DNA of 64,000 nt from Bog-473 sp963770645 (GTDB lineage: Bacteria; Actinomycetota; Acidimicrobiia; Acidimicrobiales; RAAP-2), in NCBI GenBank assembly GCA_963770645.1, contig CAVYQL010000002.1:310001-374000 (forward strand). The letters are read 5' to 3'. This document shows positions 16,266-24,055 of this stretch, one piece after another. Below the pieces are notes generated by a model. The model searched no databases, was not told the origin of the DNA, and saw nothing but the letters and a program-made list of their open reading frames with translations. A program made the translations under genes and the position numbers. Positions within the stretch are counted from its first letter, which is position 1; every line of letters starts with the position of its first letter.

Positions 16266-16930
16266 GCGACCACCTGCATGAAGCCGGCCATGTAGCCGAG
16301 CGTCGACATGGGGCCGCCGTTACCGAAGAGGAACCCGAGGCCGCACGGCACGAAGCACTGCCAGCGATAGTTGCCGGGGCCAGGGCTCGTGAAGGAGAAG
16401 CGGACGATGTTGTGGGGCGACTTCGTGGTGCAGGGTGCCGCGCTGCACAGGTTGGCGGTGCTCGAGTTGCCGTAGAGGGGGACGTTGACGCCGAGCGACG
16501 GAATGGAGAAGGTGTGCCCGACTCCGTTGCCGGCGTTCGAGTTGATCACGCGGAACGCCTTGCCGTTCAGGGTGGCGACGTTGCCGTAGGTGCCGGCTAC
16601 CTGCCCCACCTGCTGGTTGCGCAGCGGGCTGCCCGAGTCGTACTGGTAGATGGTCACGTTGATGCGGGTGTGTTGGGGCACCTGGAACACAGTGGTGTGA
16701 ACCCACTGACCGTTCGGGGACCGGACGAGGTACGACACCCACGTGGGATGGGGGGCCGATCCGTAGGCGCCGACGCTCTGCAGCGTGACGCCGACGGGGG
16801 CACCGGGACTCGATGCGGAGTAGTCGACCACCGGAGGGGTACCTAGCAGGTTGACGATGAGCACGACAGCGGCGGTGACAGCGATGGCAAACAGCACCAC
16901 CGTCACGGACACCTTCCACGCCAAGCTCAT
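16262..16930 (-). CDS. Membrane-anchored cupredoxin-like protein, first gene of the oxidase operon
   Basis: About 222 residues from ATG 16930 (GGGGG upstream). One N-terminal helix (VSVTVVLFAIAVTAAVVLIV) anchors a beta-rich extracytoplasmic domain. A C-terminal segment, YRWQCFVPCGLGFLFGNGG then PMSTLGYMAGFM, resembles the ligand loop of cupredoxins. With GHTFSIP upstream it supplies one His, two Cys (C-x3-C) and several Met. The second CuA histidine is absent, so a mononuclear or altered site is more likely than CuA. A second Cys pair (LCSAAPC) may be a disulfide. Translational coupling to ctaC suggests an electron donor or a copper-delivery subunit. Confidence 0.7.
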   Translation of the reverse strand: MSLAWKVSVTVVLFAIAVTAAVVLIVNLLGTPPVVDYSASSPGAPVGVTLQSVGAYGSAPHPTWVSYLVRSPNGQWVHTTVFQVPQHTRINVTIYQYDSGSPLRNQQVGQVAGTYGNVATLNGKAFRVINSNAGNGVGHTFSIPSLGVNVPLYGNSSTANLCSAAPCTTKSPHNIVRFSFTSPGPGNYRWQCFVPCGLGFLFGNGGPMSTLGYMAGFMQVVA

Positions 16931-17005
16931 GCTCGACCCCCGTCCCCCGACGGACCGACGATTCGATGAACTCGAGGCGCCCCCCAAGAGTTCCTGGCTC
17001 CTGGG

Positions 17006-17034
17006 ACATTAAGGTTCTGTTTCTGCTTCGTCAA
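17006..17034 (-). promoter_or_regulatory. Promoter of the oxidase operon
   Basis: Reading the minus strand, TTGACG (17034-17029) and TAATGT (17011-17006) are separated by exactly 17 bp, a good housekeeping-sigma promoter. It lies about 75 bp before the cupredoxin-like ATG and so would drive the whole cupredoxin-ctaC-ctaD-ctaE-micro-gene-ctaG operon. Confidence 0.6.
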
Positions 17035-17112
17035 CCATTTGTTGTTTCAGGTCGCCCTGTCGCCTGAACAACACGGGCTGCAAACGAGGGGAGCGCTGCC
17101 CCGGTATCGCGG

Positions 17113-18033
17113 TCAGGCCTGGGAGACGTGCTCGGATGCCGGTGCCCGCAACGCCTCGAGGGAGGGATCGGGCGCGCGATGGAAGATCCGGTCGACACCC
17201 AGCGAGAAGCCCTCCTTGCTGTCCATGGCCCGCCGGATTGTCACGGCCAATGCGGGGACAGCCCAGAAGTCGCCGCAGATCCACAGGATGGCGGCACCGA
17301 TCTGCTGGTCGGCATAGGGCGACAGCGTCACTCCGGGGACGTGGGCGTAGACCGAGTACCAGCTGGTCTCCGTGAAGATCGAGAGGCTCATGGCCAGGGC
17401 GAACATGACCACGTTGGTCGAAATGATCGCTCCGATCTGCCACAGCGGGGATGCTTTCAATCGGAACGGGTGCGACGGGATGATCTGCAGCCAGAACAGC
17501 ACGCCCGTCACGAAGAAGCTCGCGTGCATCAGCCAAATGTGGATGAGTTGGTTCTCCTCGGCTGCGTCGAACAGGGCCGGGACGTGCCAGAGCACCATCA
17601 CCGCGTTGAAGGAGATGAGTGCTGTCCACGGGTTCGTGACAAACCGGCCGATGCTGCGGGCGACAGAAGAGGAGCGGCCAAGCAGAAGGGCACGCATGAA
17701 ACGGCGCCGGAGGCCGACGGGAAGGCCGTGCAACAACGGGAGCCACGGTGCACCCGCCACGATGAGGATCGGGGCGAAGAATGCAATGAGGATGTGCTCG
17801 ATCATGTGGACGAAGAAGTAGTCATCCGCCCAGTAGTCGATCGGTGACATTACGGCGAGGAGGAGCAACCCAAGTCCGCCGTAGAAGAACAGGGAGCGCA
17901 GCCGCCGTGTCCTGGAGTGGGCCGGGGTCGAGCGCCGGCGTAGGTTCGCCAGACCCACCTCGTGGAGGGCTACGACGATCGCCACGACGATGGCGAACGG
18001 GTCGAAGCTCCAGTTGTCGAGCACGTAGTTCAC
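17113..18033 (-). CDS. ctaG: Second CtaG-family cytochrome c oxidase assembly protein
   Basis: 306 residues from GTG 18033 with GGAGGGA upstream. Seven to eight helices are predicted. Family motifs are FFVHMIEHILIAFFAPILIV, GAPWLPLLHGLP, VMVLWHVPALFDAAEEN, FWLQIIPSHPF and YADQQIGAAILWICGDFW. The histidines in HMIEH and LWHVP are candidate copper-handling residues. It matches canonical caa3_CtaG better than the copy at 11531. It lies upstream of the oxidase promoter, downstream of a secreted protein and a SCO1 fusion on the same strand, so it may belong to a separate copper-assembly operon. Confidence 0.9.
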   Translation of the reverse strand: MNYVLDNWSFDPFAIVVAIVVALHEVGLANLRRRSTPAHSRTRRLRSLFFYGGLGLLLLAVMSPIDYWADDYFFVHMIEHILIAFFAPILIVAGAPWLPLLHGLPVGLRRRFMRALLLGRSSSVARSIGRFVTNPWTALISFNAVMVLWHVPALFDAAEENQLIHIWLMHASFFVTGVLFWLQIIPSHPFRLKASPLWQIGAIISTNVVMFALAMSLSIFTETSWYSVYAHVPGVTLSPYADQQIGAAILWICGDFWAVPALAVTIRRAMDSKEGFSLGVDRIFHRAPDPSLEALRAPASEHVSQA

Positions 18034-18083
18034 GGAGTCCCTCCACGTGCAAGTGGCGCAAGCATCACGGTAGCCCGTCGGGC

Positions 18084-19268
18084 CTAACTCGACGACCCGT
18101 AGGCAAGCGGGACGCGGATCGTCTGCGCGAGGACCCATTTCGTGCCAGCCGGAGTCAGCGCGTAGACGGACAACACGGTGCCCTTCACGGTAAAGGCGTC
18201 GAAGAGGGTCGCGCCGAACGAGAGGCTGGACGGAGCCACATCGGCCAGGGCCACCGTGGCCCCCGGCGGCGTCGGCAACGCCGCCCAGCGGCGTCCCGGT
18301 CCCACGTATTCGGCGACAAGGCGACCGTCCTTCGTGTGAGCGAGCACCGCCAGCAACCCGCCGAGACTCAAGGACGTGGCGGTGACGCTTCCCCCACGGG
18401 GCACAGTCAGGGGCGGCGAGTCCGACCAGACCGATCCGGTCTGCCATTGCGCGACCAGCGAACGGTTCCTCGCTGTCGTCGCCTGCACGAGGGCGATTGT
18501 GTTCGCGCCGGATGACCCGAGCCGAAGGACCGACGTGCTCGCACGACTGAGCGCTCCGTGCAGTTCGGAGCCGCTCGCCTGCCAGGATCCCCCACGGCGC
18601 GTGAAAAGACCGACCATGCCCCCGCCCGAGCAATTCGCGGCGACCATGGGTTCGCCTGAACCTGAGTAGGCGACCGCACCGATGCCCGAGACCAGACAGC
18701 GCGGAGAGGCGCGGCGAAACTGGACGGAGGAAGCGATCGGGGACCAAGCCCCGAGGTCCGTCCCCGTTTCGAACACGAGGCGGCCACCAACGACCGCAAG
18801 CGCGCCACCAGGGTTCCCTTCTGCATACGCCAGCGCATCGGGGACGACAGCGAGGCCCCCGGGAAGGAACACCGGGTTCCACGTACTCCCGTCGTCACTG
18901 CTCTGCGCGAGCGGCGAGAAACGGAGCCGGGCATTGGGCAAGAATCCGACGAGCACCGAACTCTGTGACGCGCCGACTACCAACCCACCGTTGTCGGCCA
19001 CGCCGGGTGGCGTCACCACGGACCAGTGCGACGAACCAGGTGAGGCGTGGAGCAATTGCCAGAACGTGTTCGACTCCTCAGAGAACACGCCCATGGGCAG
19101 GACGACCCAATTGGCGAAGGCTGACGAGAGCCCGCTCTCGAGCGGTGTTGCCTCGGCAACGCTCGTGTCGGGTAGGAAGGCCAGCAGGAGCGCGCAGAAC
19201 ATCGCGATGGCGGCGACGCGCCACATTCCGGGACGCAGGCACGTTGCCCGAAACGTGCCTGCGCTCAC
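18084..19268 (-). CDS. Secreted beta-propeller-like (BNR/sialidase-like) hypothetical protein
   Basis: 394 residues from GTG 19268, overlapping the stop of the upstream SCO1 fusion (GTGA). The N-terminal signal peptide is WRVAAIAMFCALLLAFLPDTSVAEA. The mature part is beta-rich, with repeated short Ser/Gly/Trp blocks such as SSDDGSTWNPVF, which resembles a BNR/Asp-box (S-x-D-x-G-x-x-W). A propeller fold with ligand or surface-binding activity is possible, but no catalytic residues are identified. Its coupling to copper/oxidase assembly genes is unexpected. Confidence 0.65.
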   Translation of the reverse strand: MSAGTFRATCLRPGMWRVAAIAMFCALLLAFLPDTSVAEATPLESGLSSAFANWVVLPMGVFSEESNTFWQLLHASPGSSHWSVVTPPGVADNGGLVVGASQSSVLVGFLPNARLRFSPLAQSSDDGSTWNPVFLPGGLAVVPDALAYAEGNPGGALAVVGGRLVFETGTDLGAWSPIASSVQFRRASPRCLVSGIGAVAYSGSGEPMVAANCSGGGMVGLFTRRGGSWQASGSELHGALSRASTSVLRLGSSGANTIALVQATTARNRSLVAQWQTGSVWSDSPPLTVPRGGSVTATSLSLGGLLAVLAHTKDGRLVAEYVGPGRRWAALPTPPGATVALADVAPSSLSFGATLFDAFTVKGTVLSVYALTPAGTKWVLAQTIRVPLAYGSSS

Positions 19269-21100
19269 GAGTTGAGGACTTGGTCGATCTGGTTCAAGAG
19301 CAGCGACGCGAATGACGCTGCCGTCGTCTGGTTGCCTCCGGGGTCGTCGACGAGGGCATCTCGCTCACGACCGTGGTCGTCGATCACGAACGCAAGCTCA
19401 GCGTGCGCCACCATTGCCCCGTCCGGGACGGTGTCGACGGGAATGCCATAAGCGTTCCAGACGTGGCGCAGCTCGGGCAGAGAGCCGGTGAGGTAGTACC
19501 AGTTCGCCACATGCATCAAGCCTTCCTGGCGGTCGAAGGCGTTGGTGAAGGACACCGACCGATAGATCGGGTTGGCCACAATTGCGATGAAGTCGACCTG
19601 GCGGCTCTGCGCGGCGAGTCGCTCGTCGGTGTTGTGGAACTCCTGGGCAATAAGCGGGCAGTCCGTCGTGCAAACGGGATCGAGGAAGGTCAGGGCGATC
19701 ACGTGCCCTCGAAAGCTGGCGAGGCTCACCCGGTGCCCGTGCTGATCGATGAGCGCGAACGGCGGAGCGAGTTCGTTGATGGCGTTGGGTGTGCCGTCTG
19801 CCGCCTCGCTCAGGATGGGGTCGACGTTGGGGTTGATGGCGGCCAGCGCCATGGGAGTGCTGCCGATGAGCACGACCACCAACGCGGCGATGGCGGCCGT
19901 CGCGCGCAAGAGGTAGGAAAGCGTCACCCGGCGCCACCACGGGTCGCCGTCGATGCCGTCACCTGCGTGTGTGGTTGCAGCATCCAACTGAACCGCGTCC
20001 GCGGCCTCAACGGGTAGGTACGCGAGAGCCAGGTAGCCACAGACGAAGAGCAGGGCCATCGGCAGCATAGAGTTGGGATCGGTGCCGAGGCCGCCCAAAA
20101 AGCCCAGGTCCTCCACCAGGACCCAATCGGCCAGGCACAAGACGACCAATGCGATGATCCCGCCGAGCACCAGCCGCTTGCGGCCGGTGAGGAACAGGAC
20201 TCCGATTCCCGCCAGGCTTATCACCGCGAAAAGGTTCACTCCCCAGCCGTGGGCGGTGTCGAAGCCGGCGAAAGAGTCGAGCCACGAGGAGAGAAATGTT
20301 GGTTGCGGCGTCTGAGCCATCGTTCGCACCATGGCGCTCAGCGTGCCGCCGTGCCCTTGCCAATAGCCTCGACCGGGCCAGGCTTGCAGGGTGGCCATGC
20401 CGATGAGGAACAGACCCCCGAGCCCGAGGACGATGCGGCCGAGCCGGGGTGACCAGAAGGCGCGCTCGGGGAGGGCGATGAGGATCCCGGCGGCGCAGTA
20501 GAAGAGCACGGCGCCCGGGGCCCCGAACAGCCACGTGAGTCCCGGAGCGAAGATGCTCCCAAAGGCTTCCCCGAACACCCAGACGAGGATCCCCCAGGCT
20601 GCACTCGCCGCCCCCCCGAGTCGCGACCAACGGCCGCGCGGCGCCACCAGAAGCCAGATGCCGAGCCCCAGTTGGATCCACACCGTTGCTGCTGCCGCCT
20701 CCACCGGATGATCGGACCAGATGGTGACGCCGTTGTTCACTAGGTGCTGCACCCAGTTCGGCGATCCGTTCGCCGCCGGTTGGATGACGTTCGATGGAAG
20801 CCCCAGCGGCATGGACGACTGGATCTGCAACAGGCCGTCGAGTACCCAGATGCAGCCGAATCCGATGCGAAGGATGCGCCGGGCGAGCGGCTCGGGCGCG
20901 TGTGCAGGCGAGGAAGCGGGGAAGCTGATCAGGCCGTGCTCCCTGAGACGCCGGTACTGAATGGTCCGGACGACGTTGAACGCCACTGCACACAGCACGA
21001 CGACGAGGAGGACGACGAGGAGCTGGCGCAACAGCGCGCTGTGAAAACTGGACACGACAAGGGAATTGCCCGTCTGGAGCGCGCGGCCCATGCCTGGCAC
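19265..21100 (-). CDS. Fusion of a multi-helix membrane domain with a SCO1/SenC copper-binding domain
   Basis: 611 residues from GTG 21100; an internal ATG three codons later is an alternative. Residues 1-410 hold about nine to ten membrane helices. Helix-rich segments such as LRIGFGCIWVLDGLLQIQ resemble DoxX-like small-quinone-oxidase membrane domains, tentatively. After a further helix near 395-415, residues about 440-611 form a SCO1-type thioredoxin fold with CTTDCP (Cys477, Cys481) and His566 (MVAHAELAF), the copper ligands. Such a fusion would tether copper transfer to an integral membrane platform beside the oxidase. It is translationally coupled to the secreted protein downstream. Confidence 0.8.
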   Translation of the reverse strand: MPGMGRALQTGNSLVVSSFHSALLRQLLVVLLVVVLCAVAFNVVRTIQYRRLREHGLISFPASSPAHAPEPLARRILRIGFGCIWVLDGLLQIQSSMPLGLPSNVIQPAANGSPNWVQHLVNNGVTIWSDHPVEAAAATVWIQLGLGIWLLVAPRGRWSRLGGAASAAWGILVWVFGEAFGSIFAPGLTWLFGAPGAVLFYCAAGILIALPERAFWSPRLGRIVLGLGGLFLIGMATLQAWPGRGYWQGHGGTLSAMVRTMAQTPQPTFLSSWLDSFAGFDTAHGWGVNLFAVISLAGIGVLFLTGRKRLVLGGIIALVVLCLADWVLVEDLGFLGGLGTDPNSMLPMALLFVCGYLALAYLPVEAADAVQLDAATTHAGDGIDGDPWWRRVTLSYLLRATAAIAALVVVLIGSTPMALAAINPNVDPILSEAADGTPNAINELAPPFALIDQHGHRVSLASFRGHVIALTFLDPVCTTDCPLIAQEFHNTDERLAAQSRQVDFIAIVANPIYRSVSFTNAFDRQEGLMHVANWYYLTGSLPELRHVWNAYGIPVDTVPDGAMVAHAELAFVIDDHGRERDALVDDPGGNQTTAASFASLLLNQIDQVLNS

Positions 21101-21324
21101 GGGCTATCTCTCTCCTCGGTCCCGCCGGACGGCCGGCAGCGTGCACATCGCGGTGGACATTATCGCTGGACCTCCCCGATCCGACTGGCGGGTCCTCCTG
21201 GCGCAGTTCCCCGTGCTCGCGTTGTCGCTCTTAAGCTCAGGCACGACGTCGATGGGGCGCGGCAGGTGCGGGACGGGGGCACCCGCCAGGACAAGGAGCT
21301 CTGGTCATTGTCTACGCTGAGCGC

Positions 21325-21539
21325 GTGCCTTTCGACGAGGCTCTGGCTGTGCACACCCGGGTTTCGGTCGTCTCTGGGCGAGGCTGGGTGAAAAGAAGGT
21401 CTCGGGCGCGCTCGCCATCCTCATCGGCGGCAACCTGGCCGTCGCCAGCGGGCGTGGCGCGCTGCTGGTGCGGGTCCACGCCCGGCCGCTGCCGACGAAG
21501 CGCGAAGTGCCTTCGGATCGTGCGGGCGGCAGGCCGATG
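21325..21539 (+). pseudogene. Frameshifted, truncated TfoX N-terminal-domain gene
   Basis: GTG 21325 opens MPFDEALAVHTRVSVVSG, matching the start of TfoX-N (PF04993) proteins. The continuation KKVSGALAILIGGNLAVASG, then RGALLVRVH, which has the typical GGNxAVA...LLVRV motif, is in a different frame, from about 21390. The second frame runs directly into the FUSC gene (start 21537), so the TfoX C-terminus is missing. One frame break plus truncation makes it a probable remnant; sequencing error could explain the break but not the missing end. Confidence 0.45.
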
Positions 21540-23889
21540 ACGAACGCGACGGCACCGAATCCGCTGCCACCGTCGCCCAGCGAGGTCGATCATGGTCCGC
21601 TCACCTGGCTGCGCGCAAAGGACCCCGACTACCTGGTTCTCAAGCGATCGGCCCGGGCCGCTGTGGTGGTGTCATCCCTCTTTGCCATCGCCCACTTCGC
21701 GTTCACGAACTACCAGGTCGGCCTCTTCGCCGCGTTTGGGTCGTTCGCCCTCCTCCTGCTCGTCGAATTCACCGGTGCGCCGCGCACTCGCCTCGTGTCG
21801 TACCTCGGGTTGTGGGTGGGCGGCAGCGTCCTGATCGCCCTCGGCACCGTGGTGTCGACCAACAAGGCGGCCGCGGTGGCGACCATGGGCGTGGTCGGGT
21901 TTGTCGTGCTCTTCGCTGGGATCGTGGAACCCCAGGCGGCCACGGCATCGACCGCGGTGTTGCTGACATTCGTCCTGTCCGTGGCGGTAGCGCAACCGGC
22001 ATCCGCGGTCGGATGGCGCATGATCGGCTGGGCCATGGCGGGCGTGTGTTGCATCGCGTCCGCGTTGTTGGTCTGGCCGCCGCCGTGGCACGACAACCTC
22101 CGGCGACGACTCTCCACCGCGGTCTCGGCCGTGGCCCGGTTGGCCGACTCGCGGGCAGCGGGCCACCCCGACCCCGGCGCACAAGAGGATGTGACGACCG
22201 AGCTGGCCAACTTGCGGAGCCAGTTCTCGGCGACGCCCTACCCTCCGACCGGTGCCGCATCGGGCGCCGTGGCGCTCTCCAAACTCGTAGGACGCATCGA
22301 GTGGCTGGCCGGCAACACGGCCATGCTGGGCGACGACCACTGGTCGAGCGAGCCGCCCCCCGCGCTGGCGGTGACGGGCGCTGTGGCCAAGATGCTGCAC
22401 GAGGCCGCCGGAGTCATCTGCGACGATGAGGGACATCCGGTCGAGGACCCGGTGCGGATCACCGCCTTGCAGGACGCGGCCCGCCAGCTCGACCGGCTCA
22501 TGGCGGCCGCGCTCGATGCCGAGGTGAGCTCATTCGCCGAGTCCGAGTCCGAGCGCGGCGACATGGTCGGACACGCATGCGTGCGCGACCGGATTGGCTC
22601 GAGCGACGTCGAAGACGCGGACAGCGGCGACGAAAGCATCGCGGGGGAACTCGATCCGGGATTCCATGCCCGCGCCGTCGGCGTCGCAGCCGAGCTGGTG
22701 GCTGACGCCGCCCTCGAGTCGGTCGGGGCCGATCCAGTGTCCAGCCGGCGGCTCGGGATGGACGAGTCGATCGCCAACGTCTTCGCACATCGGCTGCGCT
22801 CCCACCTCTCCTTCCGGTCGGTGTGGTTCCGCAATGCCCTACGCGGCGCCATCGGCCTTGCGCTGGCAGTCGCCGTCGTCGAGATCACCAATGTGCAGCA
22901 TGGCTTCTGGGTTGTGCTCGGCACCTTGTCCGTACTGCGCTCCAACGCGCTCGGCACGGGGTCGACGGCCATGAGGGCCATCGGCGGTACGGCAGTAGGG
23001 TTCTTCGTCGGTGCGGCCCTCATGGTTGGGATCGGTGCGCACCTGTACCTGTTGTGGATCCTGCTTCCCTTTGCCGCGCTCGTGGCCGGCATTGCGCCCT
23101 CCATGATCTCCTTCGCGGCCGGCCAGGCCGCCTTCACGGTGATGGTCGTCATCTTGTTCAATATCATCCAGCCGGCCGGGTGGCAGGTGGGCCTGACGCG
23201 GTTTGAGGACGTTGCGATCGGCTGCGGTGTCAGCATCATCGTCGGGTTCTTTTTCTGGCCCAGGGGCGCCACGGCGGCGCTCGGGCGTGCGATGTCCAAT
23301 GCCTTCGTCGCCAGCTCGGGCTACCTCGCAGACGCAGTGGACCGTCTCACCATGACGCGCCGACACGTCGATACGTCCGCCAGCGAGCAGGTCTCACTGC
23401 GCGCCTACTTCCTGCTCGACGACGCCTTCCGGCAGTTTCTCGCCGAGCGCGGGGCCAAGGTCGTCTCGATCGAGACGATCGCGCCGCCTCTTCACCGGGT
23501 CGAACCGGCTCCGTACCGCCGCCTTCACCCTGGCCACTCAGCGTGTGAACCCACCGGCATCCGGCCTGCCCGAAGTCGAGTCCGTCGAGGTCGCCGAGGC
23601 TGTCCTGCGCGACTCCTACGCCCAGAGCCAGCGCTGGTACCAGGAGTTCGCGGATCTGCTCGCCGACCGCCGTTCGTCGTTGGACTTGCCACCACCGCAC
23701 GACGAGGTGCTCCATGGCGTGTTGCGCACGGCCTTCGAGGACGTGGGCGAGCAGGGGCGCGCCGACCGTGTCCACACCACTCTGCAGATGCTGTGGGCCG
23801 ACGAGGTGCTCGAGAGCCAGAGCCAGATGCAAGTGGATCTGTTGGCGTCGGCAAACCTCTTCACCCGGCGCAAGGGTCCGTTGATCTGA
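21537..23889 (+). CDS. FUSC-family (fusaric acid/aromatic exporter-like) membrane protein, single-base frameshift
   Basis: About 783 residues after correction. It has two membrane blocks of roughly six helices each (about residues 40-180 and 440-590). The second includes AMRAIGGTAVGFFVGAALMV and FAAGQAAFTVMVVILFNIIQ, the FUSC_2 signature. Cytoplasmic domains follow each block. The frame breaks near 23483. Removing one G in GCGCC gives IARLFTGSNRLRTAAFTLA and the conserved C-terminus ending in FTRRKGPLI at 23889. FUSC proteins export aromatic acids or are of unknown specificity. The TfoX remnant immediately precedes it. Confidence 0.82.
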
Positions 23890-24055
23890 CCCCGGCCGGT
23901 CTTCGTTGGCCGACGCCGCCGTGCCGTGGCCCAGGGCCCAGGACCGACCAACCTGCACTGTAGGTACCATGAAGCGCTTTGGCGGTTGGCGCAGGCGGCA
24001 GAAAGGTGCGGGCCATGTGTGTCTGGGGATGGCTCGGGTTGCCTCGTACCGGAGC

